Positions 32,881 through 44,474 of a stretch of 64,000 nucleotides of DNA are shown one piece after another. Source of the DNA: Elgaria multicarinata webbii. Lineage: Eukaryota > Chordata > Lepidosauria > Squamata > Anguidae. Position 1 is the first letter of the stretch; every line of letters starts with the position of its first letter. Below the pieces are notes generated by a model. That model was not told the DNA's origin. It worked only from the letters and a program-made list of their open reading frames with translations, and ran no database searches. The stretch covers positions 34,948,001 to 35,012,000 of the forward strand of contig NC_086182.1 in NCBI RefSeq assembly GCF_023053635.1. The letters are read 5' to 3'. The translations under genes were made by a program, and so were the position numbers.

Positions 32881-34806
32881 ACCCTAGTCTGGCAGGGTGT
32901 TAGATTCTCATCTATCACATTTGCTGCATTGTCCACTAAGTTAAACCAAAAAGGACCCTCATCAGAAAATACAGCAATAACCTCATTATGAATTGCTTAC
33001 TGAAAGGAGCAATAAGAAATACAACCACAGCCATAACAAATATAATACCGGTCATGCACACTAAAAGAACAATTTCATTTTTTTAAAAAAAGTGTTTTGT
33101 TAATTTCACATTGAATGCACTTCTTACAAATAATAATAATAATTCAAGCTGGGTTTGGACCCTAAAGAAGGGACCTGACACATGCAGCAAAGAACAGCTG
33201 TTTGCTAACATAACTTATATGCTGTTTATCTTAAATGGAATGCTGAAAAGAAAAATAAAGACACATGTACGGGGTGGGGAGACCAAAAACGCACATACAC
33301 ACCCACAGGGTCCCTACTAGGCACTGTATCTCTGTCCACAAGGCATCTGTCTAAGATATATTGTTCAGTTTTAAACTTAGAAGAGGGGTGATTTCAGCTG
33401 AGATAGACTGAGGTCAAGCACCAAGGTACTGAGCTGTTTCTATCACGCTCTGAGGGTACTGTGTGCCTGCTCTCAAGAAAGTGGGTGGGTGGGAAGTATA
33501 TGCTTTTATTGACAGGCCCACAAGGAGGGCAAACCTCATCACCCTGACCAATTCCATACATTTATCACCTATATTTCTTTACATCAATTCATTCAAACCC
33601 CAGAGATCTGGTTGCAAAGAGGATTTTTAAAAATATATCCAAAGTATTAAAATACAAAAGTGTTTAGTCGCTCTGTGTGTGTGTGAGAGAGAGAGATAAA
33701 ATAAGCTGGGGTTTTGTCGATTGGGAAATTTTAAAAAAATCATATTGAAGAATCTAAGTATGTGGGGTCCAGATAAACAGAATTCCACTTTATCTATAGA
33801 AAGCACATCTCTTGCATTTCTATATGGACTGATATTCGTACAGATCCCCACAGCTGGATGTCCGAATTCACATCAGTCCCTATAACTTGCATACATGAAC
33901 CTTCAAGCTGTCTGATGTGCACACATACAAAAGAATGAGCCAACTCAATTCTTTATAGGAAAATGGATGGCGCGCACATTCACATACAAATATCACATTT
34001 AAATGTGTGTTTTCTGTGGCCAGCCATCAAAGCCAATGTTACAAACCACCTATTTTTGTGTGTGTGAGGTGTGGGAGTGGAGAAAAGGACTACCCTAATA
34101 CAATGGCAAGAAGTTAAGGAAGTTTTCTTTTGCAAGTTTCACTAATTCATAATAGACTGGAGACAGATGCAATGGCACAACTCACAGCTCCCAAGAGCCT
34201 AACCCGTGGACTTAAAAACTAAACGTCACAAGTTAGGGTCTCAGGGACAGAGAGGGGCGCAGTCCATGGGTTCTCACATGCCACTAAAGTTAGTATTATT
34301 TCTTTTTGTCTGCAAACCATAAATACATCAGTCCAACATTGGGAGGTGGGGGAGAGAGAAAGAAGAAATCAAACAATATCAAGAAAAAGTGGGTGTCAAG
34401 GAGGTTAGAAAATTCTAAACCAACACACCTAGATGGAAAACACAAGCGTAATATGTGGAAAGGAAGAAGGCATTCAAACAGTTGGTACAAGAAAAAGAAA
34501 AAGGGAAATCTAGATCCTTTCAAGCAGTACATGACATTCGGTATATTTTTATTGTTTAAATTGCATCGGTCAACCAAGAGTGGACATTTTGCAGCCCTGC
34601 ATGATAACCGAAGCAGACACGTTCTACAGCAAAACTATTCACCAGGTAGAAACTAAACATGCAAGAATATAATGGCATATATCCCTTTCTCCCCCCCCCT
34701 CCCTCCCCACCACACATCACCTGCCTTTCCGAAAGTAATCTTTGGGGCAAATTTAAAGGCATCATAAAATACTCCGGAGGAAGGGGGTGGTGGAAAGCAT
34801 TTTGAA
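32881..34806. other. Repeat-poor unassigned DNA
   Basis: No LINE or SINE recognised. Stretches near 32590-32725 (upstream) and 34495-34650 have mixed, non-repetitive composition and could be conserved non-coding DNA. No coding exon can be supported. Confidence 0.35.
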
Positions 34807-34812
34807 ACTCAC
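34807..34812 (-). other. Candidate splice donor, minus strand
   Basis: The complement reads CTCCAAAGG|GTGAGT, a strong donor consensus. The frame leading into it (ending VEDLDSPPPPK) is open and preceded by a pyrimidine-rich stretch ending in AG at about 34840. A short exon is possible, but no family is recognised and donor-like sequences occur by chance. Confidence 0.2.
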
Positions 34813-35149
34813 CCTTTGGAGGTGGTGGAGAGTCCAAGTCTTCAACAAAAGCAGAGCAAATAAAAAATTTAAAAAAGCAAAAGGAAGGAAGGGGGGGGGA
34901 GAGAGAGAGAGAGTGTGTCTGTTGGGAAGGAATAAGTGGGTTCAGGGTTTTCTAGGTTGAGAAATGCATCTAGGAAAGGAACCAACCCAGCCTCCGAAAG
35001 CTGCTATATATACACCTCTGTATTTTGAGACAAGGAGAGACAGAAACACCAGTGTGTGAGTGTGTCTAGATGTGAATGTAGCGCTGCAGGCTGAACCATT
35101 TTTTTATATATATTTATCTCTATATATATTTAAAGGGACCGTGAAAAAA

Positions 35150-36740
35150 ATCACACGGAGTGAGAGAGAAATCTTCTTTTTCCACGTCGTGTCTCTCCCC
35201 GCGCCGACAACCCAGCCGCCCCCCCCCCCCCCCCGGCCGCCGCTCCGCTTAGCGAAGTGCGGCCCTGGGTTTGTTCAGAATCAAGGCCAGTTTTAACAAC
35301 AGCTAGCTCCGGTTCGTCTGTGGACGGGGAAGAGGACGGGGACGGGGGGGAGAGAGGGGGAGAGAGAGCTGGTGCAGCCGCCCCCCTCCAGAAAGCCCCA
35401 CATCCCCTGGCTAGCCTCCATTTCGGGAGGGGGGAGGAGGGAAGAGACCTGAAGAGAATAATCACCTTGCAACAGTCTGCAAGAGTGAACTGGCAACAGG
35501 CTGGTGGTGGTGGGGGGGGGGAGGCGGAGAAGACTCCTCTCTCTTCCTCCCCCCTCAAGAACCAAGCATCCAACTGATATAAATGTAGACCGCAATAACT
35601 CACAAGACGGTCTCTCCTCTTAAGAGTTATTCTCTCCCCCCCCCCAGCAACCTCCCCCCCCCCGCAGCCGCCTTCCTCCACAGAGCTTTTGACAATTCTT
35701 CACTGGTTTCCAGTGCGGGGAAGCCTTGCAACACCCCCTCCCCCACACACACACACCCTAACAAAACAAAAAATCACTTTGATCTCATATTTCTGGACGA
35801 CCTTCCTACTACAACACGGATCTCCGCCCCCTCCCCGGACCAAGAAAGAGGCCTTTGCCCATTCCTTTCCTCTTTCCCTCGCCCCCCCCCCCAAGAATTT
35901 CTTGGGCAAATATTATCCATCTAGTTTTTATGTAGCTGGGGGGGGGAGAGAGAGAGAGATGCGTGGGGAGGGGGAGTTAAAATTAAAAAGGAAGCTAAAT
36001 AAATCTCGACGCCACAGGAAGAGATATGGTGGAGATTTTCCCTTTTCTCTAACCCCCCCCCCCCGGAAATCTCCACCAACCTCTTCTTTCCACCCTCCCA
36101 TTCCGTTTCGTTTACGAGCAGACAAGGCAGCCGCGAATGCCAAGACCGTCCAACTTTGGCTTTCGGATCTCTCGTTCTCCGCTCGCCTCCCCGCCTCCCC
36201 CCCCCCCCCCCCCCCGCCGCCGCCGCCGCCCCCCCTCCGCGCTCTCACTTTCACTGTCAACGTTCTAAACACAACCACCAGCGTTCCAAATACACCACAA
36301 AGCCGGGGGAGGGGAGAGAGAAAAGACAGAGGAGGGGGAGGACGGAGGGAGGGAGGAATCCATCCTTTTGCTCACCTTTGCAGGTCGCCACCAAGGGACC
36401 CTTTTCTTCTCTCTGTCTTTCTCCCCCTCCCCAAATCACCTCACCCTATTCTCCCCCCCCCCCGCCCAAGCTTTCAACTCCCTCTCTCCCCCCCTCTCCT
36501 TCTCCACCTTTCTTCCTGAACGAACCAGTTACCGGCACCATGAGGCTACACAGCACCCCCCCCCTCCCAGCCCCCGGTCTCTCTTTCCTCTGCCTCCTTT
36601 CCAAGTTACACCCCCCCTCTCTCTTTCTAAGAAGGGGAGGGAATGGTTGCAGACCCAGCAGCAGAAAGTGGTTAAAGCCGAAAGCGAGGTGGGGGGGGCG
36701 GGCGTTAGATTAGACAGCCGAGGTTTTGTGGTGATCGGGG
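35150..36740. promoter_or_regulatory. Candidate CpG-island-like promoter block
   Basis: CpGs cluster at about 35180-35290 (CCACGTCGTG, GCGCCGACAA, GGCCGCCGCTCCG) and 36100-36250 (GTTTCGTTTACGAGCAGAC, GCCGCGAATGCC, CTCGTTCTCCGCTCGCC). CpG is rare elsewhere in the window apart from the hAT element at 14 kb. C-runs of 16 and 19 bases (35219-35234, 36197-36215) and many shorter ones give strong G-quadruplex potential on the minus strand. A minus-strand donor (complement CTGCAAAG|GTGAGC) lies at 36376/36375 and a plus-strand donor (ATGG|GTAAGA) at 37417/37418, an outward-facing arrangement expected of a bidirectional promoter. No recognised exon. Confidence 0.35.
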
Positions 36741-37019
36741 TTGGAGTAGGGAAAGAGAAGAGTGATATTATATATACATACATATATAAATTTATAAGGG
36801 AGGCTGTTGAAGGACAGCGCCGAAGGGACTCAAATCAACGACCAGATGAAATGTATTAGACCACACTGCCCCCTTCCTTCTTTCTATTTCTCCCCCTCTT
36901 ACACTCACTCACATGAATACATATGCGCGCACACACACAGCTGAGTACCATCCATCCGAAAGCTTCCTTGTATACTGGCTAATTTCACACACTCACACAC
37001 GTTCAGCAAAATAATGACT

Positions 37020-37020
<1 letters not shown>
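36741..37020. other. AT-rich stretch next to the CpG block
   Basis: ATATATACATACATATATAA at about 36769-36788 followed by unique-looking sequence (GGACAGCGCCGAAGGGACTC). A TATA-like site could serve a plus-strand start, but this is speculation. Confidence 0.2.

Positions 37021-37051
<31 letters not shown>
37021..37051. repeat. (CA)n microsatellite
   Basis: A pure CA dinucleotide run of about 15 units. Confidence 0.95.
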
Positions 37052-37053
<2 letters not shown>

Positions 37054-37254
37054 CCACTTTCCATAGACATCATTCCCCTGATCTTTGCTGCGAGTGTCCC
37101 GTCCTCTCTCGTCTCTGCCCCCACCCCCCCCACCCCCACGCACTCCCAGCGACCCACCTACCCAGCCCCTTACAGTGCTCACATCTCCAAAAGCCGGGAT
37201 GTCACCATCCTCTTCGAGCGCGGCTGGAATGAGCCCTAATCCTCTTCATCGCCC

Positions 37255-37289
<35 letters not shown>

Positions 37290-37301
37290 CCCCCCCCCCT
37301 C
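37255..37301. repeat. (CT)n tract followed by a C-run
   Basis: CT dinucleotides with one TTT interruption, running into about ten C. It gives a spurious poly-Ser-Leu / poly-Pro frame. Confidence 0.9.
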
Positions 37302-37452
37302 CAAGCCTCGCAACTACATCCTTCTCTCACTGGCGGCAAAGGCACTGCATCCTTCCAGACCATCAACCTGACTACTAATGAGACCAGGAATACTACGCCA
37401 GCCGGCTCGGGGTATGGGTAAGACCAGACGCTGTTCTGTTCTTATACAAGTA

Positions 37453-37464
37453 AATAATAATAAT

Positions 37465-37497
<33 letters not shown>

Positions 37498-37508
37498 AAT
37501 TAATAATA
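37453..37508. repeat. (AAT)n(AAC)n microsatellite
   Basis: A compound trinucleotide array, AAT to AAC to AAT, encoding spurious poly-Leu on the minus strand. Confidence 0.95.
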
Positions 37509-38827
37509 AGTCACTCGCTCCACCTCCTCCCCAAGCAGTTTGACACAGATGAAGTATCCCACATTCATTATTATTATTATTTTTAAAAAAATCAAAACAA
37601 AAAACCCTTCCATGAACCCAAAAATGAGAAAGAAAGAGGGGAGGGTGTTAAAGAATTGGGGGCACGGGGAGGGGACAGTCCTAAGCCTTCCACCCCTCGA
37701 TGCAATGAATAAAATGACACACGCTATCTTGATTTCCTTCCCCCTTGCTCCAGCCCCACCCACCAGCCCCCCTCCTTTATTGCAGTATATTGTTAGAAAC
37801 AGCTACATTAAGAAGGCATTAAGGGAACGAGACCTACTGTCTCCTGGTGGGGATGACTGAAAAGCTTCTAGTCACTTTCTCTCTGTCTGTCGCCCCCCCC
37901 CCCCCCCCGCTTCATTTTCCAAAATAGCCCATCCACCACTTTATCAGCGGGGTTGCGTCTGCCCACCTCCCTTTCTCATCCAGAACAGACTATATTTGCA
38001 GTATGTTGTAATTACACCGGCTATATGCCCTTGGCTTATAAAGATGAACTCATCAGTCAGATGGTGTTTCTAGGAAAGGGATGCTTGCACGCACGCACAC
38101 ACACAGAGATATGTTGCTCATTTTCTAAGCACTCCTCAGCCAGCCTATGCTTGTCCCACACATTTCACTGATCACTAAATCTCTCAGTAAATGGTCAGTG
38201 ACATTACAATAAAGCCAGCCAGCAATAATGCATGACAAGAAAGCACTGGGCATTATTTTCCAGGAAGATGACAGGTGTGTGTGTGTGCTCATGCGTGCTG
38301 TGTTGTGCATGCACAACAGTTAGCTTACAAAGTCCAGGCAGGTAGGGCCTCACTAGGGGGACGGCATTTCCACACCTGGATGCAGAGGCCCACATGAGCA
38401 GAACAGGTGATACTTCATTCCAAAACCAGTTTCCTGTGGCTGTGCTCCATGTGGGTTAATGTTAGCAATGATAAGTAATTATTTATAATAACAATGGAGA
38501 GGGAAGAGAATTTGCAGCAAAATATCTGATATTTTGAGGCTCCCATGAAAGACATGCTGATGAGTCCTAATTAAGCCATCTTGCCCCAAACCTACAAGGG
38601 TGTCTCTTTGTTTCACCAGCAGCTCTTTGCTGTGATTTTTTTTTAAAAAAACAACATATATAAAGGAATAGGCACTTTGAAAGAACTGAATACAAACACA
38701 GCACCAAGTCTACATGCTGTGCTATACACAAAGTAGTATAACCAATGAAGACAATCTTTATTTTAACCTTGGAGGAAGTTCCAGAGGCAAATTTAAGAAA
38801 CTACATACAAAGGCAGCCTTAACCAAC
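37509..38827. other. Unassigned DNA with a 16-C run
   Basis: No element recognised. A pure run of 16 C lies at 37893-37908 and a GT run at about 38274-38287. Confidence 0.4.
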
Positions 38828-38931
38828 CTGTTCCCCTTCAGAAGTGTTGGAGTTGGACTACAACTCCCACCATCCACAGTAAGCAGGGCCATGATGGGAA
38901 GTGTAGTCCAACACATCTGAAGGGCATCAAG
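38828..38931. mobile_element. Fold-back MITE (CAACTCCCACCATCC type)
   Basis: Left arm: CCCCTTCAGAAGTGTTGG then ACTACAACTCCCACCATCC. Right arm: GATGGGAAGTGTAGTCCAAC then ACATCTGAAGGG. The arms are complementary with a short spacer. Related partial copies lie at 41641-41730 and 52318-52405. Non-coding; superfamily not determined. Confidence 0.75.
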
Positions 38932-39242
38932 CGGAAAGCTGAGAGAGGGGGCAGCATAGGAGAGAAAAGGATAAAACGGCAGATGCAGTTACACTTCTAT
39001 ACACTTAAGCTGAGTCAGGGATGAGGTCTAAGGAGTTAAGCAAAAGGCTTTTCAGAAAAGGTGGTTGAGGGTGGGGCCCTCAAGAGGCCTTTGAGTCACT
39101 GGAGTGCTTGCCTCGGAGACAGGAATTGGTGGTTTCTCAAAAAGCATTTCATGCTGCAGCATAGAATCCACCAGCCTCCAGCCTGCATTCAAAAATGTCA
39201 AGACAATTAAGGTTTTGAAAAGGTTTAAAAGGTGCTACTGAA

Positions 39243-39283
<41 letters not shown>

Positions 39284-41252
39284 ATGTCTGTGGTTTCTAT
39301 GAAGCCAGGGTTAGACTAGGTCAGCGGCTCCCGAGCGTTTGACTATAAATAGCCACAAATAGTCTATTCAGAAATATCTGTTGGTGCTCTTCCCCGGTCT
39401 GGAATTCATCTGTTCATTCGAGCCAAGCTACAGGACCAGCAGCCCCAAGGGATAAACCTGTTGCTAGACTGTACCACTCAGACTGCAAACATGGGATCAA
39501 AAATTTGAATGGTACCTCATGATTTTAAAAATAAAAAAGAAATGCCTGTGTGTTTAGAATTAGCAATCTAGCCTATGACTTCCTACCTGACATGTTAGCT
39601 TTGAATGTTTTGTTTTTGTTTTAATATGTGGGATGGTTCAAACATTCCATTCCCCCACATGCAATCTAAATTGGTGCAGTCCAACAAGGGATCCATCATG
39701 TTAGCCTTTTCTGTTGCATCACCCACTGTGTGAAACTCAGAAAGCTACACAGAGAGATTATCACCATGGATTAAATGAGGTGACCATTCTGGATTAAGAA
39801 CAAACGGGGCAGCTTTCCTCTAATCACCTCACACATAGCTCTGTTGGGCAGCGTTGCCTTTCATAGTTGCATTGTAGTATATCCTTAGGTGTTTCCTGTA
39901 GTAACTACAACATGGCTCTCACTTATTAAAAGGTCCGCAAACAGCTGGCTGCCATCTTGGCTTTCATTTGGCTTGGCCAAGTTGATGCTAACCAAGACGT
40001 CCTAAAGTCCTGCTCAGTTCGAGTAGGATGGAGACCCTTGTTCCCCCTTTGATCTAGTCTGGACCATCTGGACATGCAGCCTCTCTGTATGTGTGTCCTA
40101 TACCAGTGGTGCCTCTGTTAAGGACCCTATTGTCCACATTCCTCAAGTCCCCTCTTCCCCAAATCCTAGAGACAGGTTGTTGGTGCATTCTAAAATCCTT
40201 TCACAAACAATCCAAATAGTGCCAAATATTGTAGGGATCTCCTTGACACATATTCGCAAGTCAACAATTTGGCACCAATCAAGGGTATTCCAAATAGGAG
40301 TGTCAACTGCCCTAATTCACAACTACTATAGTCAAAAGGAACCACATGGGAACCAATAGGGAGCTCTATGCAGAAGCTGAACAACCAAAGGAGAAGTGAT
40401 GGAGGATGCATTTCGACCAATAATATATGCAACTTCCAAATTAGCTAGAGCTTTGTAGGTTAAGAAGCATTTTGCAGGAAAGCTGAGTCCCTTTGATCTA
40501 CATATCTGTTCAGGGAAGGGGAAGAAGAGAGAGTTTGAGATTCTATATCATGCTTTCTACTTAGTGCAGGGACAGGAACAATTACACAGTGTTGTAAGCC
40601 TGCAACCGTATCCTCTGCGTCTATCACAATATGTTCCAGAGAAATGGAAAATTGATACATATTTGACATTTCTCTCTCCAAGTTTTGCTAAAAACACATC
40701 ATTTCTTTATACAGTGTAGCCAGCCCTTTGGAGGATACTTATTTCAAGCCGTTAACACCTGACCCCAATTTCTGTGGGTAATTAGTGATCTAGATAACCA
40801 CACAAAGTGGGTAATTATTTAGTACCCAAGGGTACAGTATGAGTGGGTAGTGACTGGCAATGTTAACAAAAGCACATCTCTAATTATTGTATATTCACAC
40901 TGGCCATGTTTTAAAAATACAGGCAGTCTTCCCTAACCATTTGTGATAAATCAGCAAACTCTTTGGCTTCTCCGGAAGCACGTACGCATGATCGAATCAA
41001 AGGCAGGCCGGATGGCAAAAGGGAATTAAATGCATTTACCTTTTGGAGTATCTCGGGCTTGGGAATTGGGCCTCGCTGCTCATTGCAGGTGTGCCCATGT
41101 TTCCATGCTGTGCGAACAGGCAAGAGAGAAATCTTTGAGCGCTCACAGAAAAAGCAAAGTGTGGATGATCCCCAAGAGTAAACCAGGAAGCATCACTGAG
41201 CTCCTGGAGTATTAGTGTCTGATGTGGGGATTCCAAATGATGGCATTCATGT
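38932..41252. other. Unassigned DNA
   Basis: About 2.3 kb without recognised genes or interspersed repeats other than the AT array listed separately. Confidence 0.4.
39245..39280. repeat. (AT)n microsatellite
   Basis: A pure AT dinucleotide run of about 18 units. Confidence 0.95.
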
Positions 41253-41275
41253 ATGTACGTATGTATGTATGTACA

Positions 41276-41367
<92 letters not shown>
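41250..41367. repeat. (GTAT)n followed by an 87-bp pure (GA)n tract
   Basis: A short GTAT array (41250-41276) leads into an uninterrupted GA run at 41281-41367. It is one of the two longest perfect arrays in the window. The encoded Arg-Glu and Leu-Ser repeats are artefacts. Confidence 0.97.
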
Positions 41368-41371
<4 letters not shown>

Positions 41372-41640
41372 AACTGTCCCTTGGTTACACCTCAAAACAA
41401 CCATTTGGGACAGCCATCTCATTCTGCCTCTTGGTTAAATCAGCCCTGCTTGAATCCCCTTGATGTCAGCGGGACTTAAGTATGATCTATCATTCTCAGA
41501 ACTGAGCACTATTTTAAGGATGGAGGAGGGCTGGAATAGCAGAGACATCCCCAAGGACAAGGTAAATGATGGAAGCCACAAGGAAACAGGAATATTACAA
41601 TTTCTCTACTCTAAGAATTGCCACACCCACCATTTTATGG

Positions 41641-41730
41641 TCCTCCAGATGGGTTGGATACCATGCTGGATAGGGATTTGGGGAGTTGTCTTCAAACACA
41701 CCTGGAGAACACCAGATTGGGAAAGGTTGG
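41641..41730. mobile_element. Fold-back MITE, diverged copy
   Basis: TCCTCCAGATGGGTTGGATA ... ATGCTGGATAGGGATT ... GAGTTGTCTTCAAACACACC ... CCAGATTGGGAAAGGTTGG. Same family as 38828-38931, with decayed arms. Confidence 0.6.
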
Positions 41731-42181
41731 TAAAATTACGTTTATCAGTGGACAATGAAGAGGCATTTTAGGTTGTACACCTAAGGTGCGAAGAGACCTT
41801 TGAAACACCCTCTGTTCACCAAAAGAGGAAACTATATTCACCAAGCCATTCAACTATATTTCCATTTGTACATTGGGCGGGGGGGGGGGAGGAATGGAGG
41901 AGAGTTGGTTGAGAGAAAAAAGTGAGCTATCTCTTCTTCTTACCATGCCATCTCTGTGGATAAGCTGATGCTGACCTGATCCTTGAACTCCCTAAACATC
42001 AGGTCCTTGTGAGAAAAAATCAACTCAGCCTAGACTCCAGTGGGGACACCTACCTGTAGCCATTTATGATTCACCCCCAAAAAGGAAAGACGTAACCAAC
42101 AAAGATGACACGGATCTGCATAAAATTTTCATGTTAATTTATATGTATAGATGCAAATTTAGAAATAATTATTTAAGACAC
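41731..42181. other. Unassigned DNA
   Basis: Nothing recognised except a G-run at about 41878-41889. Confidence 0.4.
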
Positions 42182-42273
42182 ATTCCTATGCATGTTTAGA
42201 CAGAAATAGTCCTACCTAGGGCATGCTGGGAGATGTAGGAGTATTTCTCTGTCTAGACGTGTATGGGATTACA
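42182..42273. mobile_element. Fold-back MITE (GCATGTTTAGACAG type)
   Basis: Left arm ATTCCTATGCATGTTTAGAC AGAAATAGTCCTAC; right arm GTAGGAGTATTTCTCTGTCT AGACGTGTATGGGAT. Complementary arms around a GGGCATGCTGGGAG centre. Other copies: 51602-51706 and a shortened one at 53825-53888. Confidence 0.7.
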
Positions 42274-42417
42274 CCCTCAATTAGACATGCAGCAGTACAC
42301 CTCGCCATAGTGTGGAAGATGTGCCTGCCTGTTCAGTCTGCTGCTGGCCAAACGTTCTTATGCTTTATCTTTAAACCAGAATTGGACTGGACAGTTCTTC
42401 AAATGGAAGTCAGTCAT

Positions 42418-42660
42418 AAGGACATAAGAAGAGCCCTGCTGGATCAGACTAAGGATTCATCTGTTCATTCTGTTCACATAGGCCTTAGCTAGACCTAAGG
42501 TTTATCCTGGGATTGTGCCGAGGTCATCCATGTAAATGACACACAGGATATCCTGGGAGCAGGGAGGGACCATCCTGAGATAAAACTAAGGTCTAGCTAA
42601 GGCCATAGTGACCAACCAGCTTCTATGTCAGCCCTTCAAATAGAGGTCTGTCCCTAAATA
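42418..42660 (-). mobile_element. CR1 LINE 3' tip (subfamily A) split by a MITE
   Basis: Left part 42418-42480 (ACATAAGAAGAGCCCTGCTG) and right part from 42605 (AGTGACCAACCAGC) are contiguous in other copies such as 54540-54668. The fold-back MITE at 42481-42604 interrupts them. Confidence 0.85.
42481..42604. mobile_element. Complete fold-back MITE with 3-bp target duplication
   Basis: Terminal inverted repeats GGCCTTAGCTAGACCTAAGG at the left and AAGGTCTAGCTAAGGCC at the right. It is flanked by ATA on both sides (42478-42480 and 42605-42607), a duplication supported by the uninterrupted CR1 sequence elsewhere. 124 bp, no coding capacity. A 3-bp duplication would fit a PIF/Harbinger-like mobiliser, but the superfamily is inference. 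Confidence 0.82.
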
Positions 42661-43655
42661 GTCCTAGCATCCTACTAGGAGTGTGCAAGTTACGTGTCCT
42701 TCAGGGGAATGGAAACGGAGCACTTCCATTAGAGAAATGTCCCATCTTGAGCCGTTGATGCTGAAGAATCCTGCTTACTGACTGAGGTTTCCTAAGGCTC
42801 CCTCTTCTCTTTGGGTACCAGGATCAGAAAGGAGCACACTGACTGTACCTCCTAAGCACAGGGATCGTGCTATCAAAGCTATGGAGAAATAAGTGTCGGC
42901 ACCATGATATTCATCCTGCGCTGAGCAGACATCAGGCTGTTGACCTTATTGTGGTTGATGCGGCGACGGTGTCAATGTGATAGCTCGAAGCGTGCCAACG
43001 CGCCCTGTTGCCTCTGGACACAGATCCTCCAAGTGGGATATTCGAGGTACGATTGGCTCTTTTATCATCTCTGTAGATCAGTGGTTATTCCTTAGGTCTG
43101 CTTGCCAAGGACCAATTTAGGTCTAGGAAGTGATTTGTAGGGCAGGAAACATAATATTTATTTATTCTAAAATTTCTACCCTGCCTCCTAGCTTGTGAAT
43201 GAGCTCTCGTGGGTGTTTAAAAAGTTATTCAGATACAAGGTCTAATAGGCGGTAAAACCATGATCAATGGGACAATTAAACAAGAGCAAAATGACAACAA
43301 GAATCAACAACAACAATCAACAACAATCCCGTCTTGACACAAGAATTTTTTTTAGAATCAACCCAAAAGTCTTCACTTGTTTCCTGAAAACTGTCAGTTG
43401 GTTCAGCTCCAGGTTTGAGGGGCGAGGCAGCAGGGGTGCGTTTGTTGTTCTGCTAATTTGACTTGGAATGGCATTGGTATTTTTCACCACACTTTCACAT
43501 TACTGGCTTAAATTTTGATATTTAAACACTATGTCCTTTTCCCAGCAATGCTATTGCTGAGCCTGTGTTTTTTTTAAAAAAAACCTTTATACTATAAGGT
43601 CCTTAAAAGTTGAGAGAGTATAAATGAAATAAATAGATAAACATCTTATACTAGG
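42661..43655. other. Unassigned DNA
   Basis: A hAT-like terminus, CTAGGAGTGTGCAAGTTA, starts near 42677, but no right end was found. AAC-rich DNA lies at 43298-43328. No gene. Confidence 0.35.
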
Positions 43656-43709
43656 TCCTCTCTCTCTCTCTCTTGCTCTCTCTGTGTGTGTGTGTGTGCG
43701 TGTGTGTGC
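43656..43709. repeat. Compound (TC)n(TG)n microsatellite
   Basis: TC dinucleotides followed by TG dinucleotides with single interruptions. Confidence 0.9.
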
Positions 43710-44473
43710 AGCAACCAACTGATGAGCAACCATTTCATATTATATGTAATCTCACACAGGTAAACAACATGCCACTTACTGCAAGCTATTGATTTCAACT
43801 GCTCCATCTGATGGTTCTTGAATACAAAGCACATGAAGTATTTCATAAAAGATGTATTGGTGGCACAACCAACGTGATTAGAGTTGCAGTGCAGCTTCAG
43901 CATGACCCACCCATTCCCAACGGAGCTGAAGAAGGAAAGCACCTCAACCAAGACGGTGGGTTTGAGTGTACTGGGTCCCACTGCATTATCTCAGTAGTAT
44001 CTTTGTTCTGTGCCTGTTGTTATGCAAAGCAAAGAACCACCTGTGTTTTCTTGCTTAGTTTGCTAGATACTTAAATCTATGTATTCATTGGACTGATGGG
44101 GCTGGGGAGACATTGTTGCTTACTGGGGAAATGACCGTAAGCAGGGGTCATGGATTTTTCCTTCCACTGTTGGTGCCAGAACCCAGCAAAGCTGGGCAGC
44201 TGCCAGTGGCTGAGGACAGGTAGGGGGCCCATTGAGTTGGAACTCAGATGCAATACAATCCCTCATCCGCCCTATTCATTGCTCTTCTATTCTCTGGGAA
44301 ATCATAGAAGAAGCTGGATGAATGACTCTCAAAATGAATGAAAGGCGCACTCTTGTCTGAGGTGGGTGTGGAGGGGAAGGAAAACCTACAGTCAGGCTTT
44401 GGTGGTTCTGATGGTTTTGCTCACTTGTAGGGTACTTCTTCGGGTTAGATTACTCTTAGCTTGTAGTACATTT
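43710..44473. other. Unassigned DNA
   Basis: No recognised element. The overlapping frames at 43646-43981 (-) and 43811-44074 (+) are not protein-like. Confidence 0.4.
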
Positions 44474-44474
44474 T

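Noticed and set aside
35151-35681. Minus-strand open frame of 176 codons in the CpG block
   Set aside because: Dominated by Pro, Gly and Ser from C/G-runs; the overlapping plus-strand frame is also long. A short stretch (DEPELAVVKTGLDSEQ) looks protein-like, but there is no family match or splice support.
35689-36713. Plus-strand frames of 276 and 185 codons
   Set aside because: Pyrimidine-rich, Pro/Ser/Leu low-complexity translations in different frames over the same DNA; no domain.
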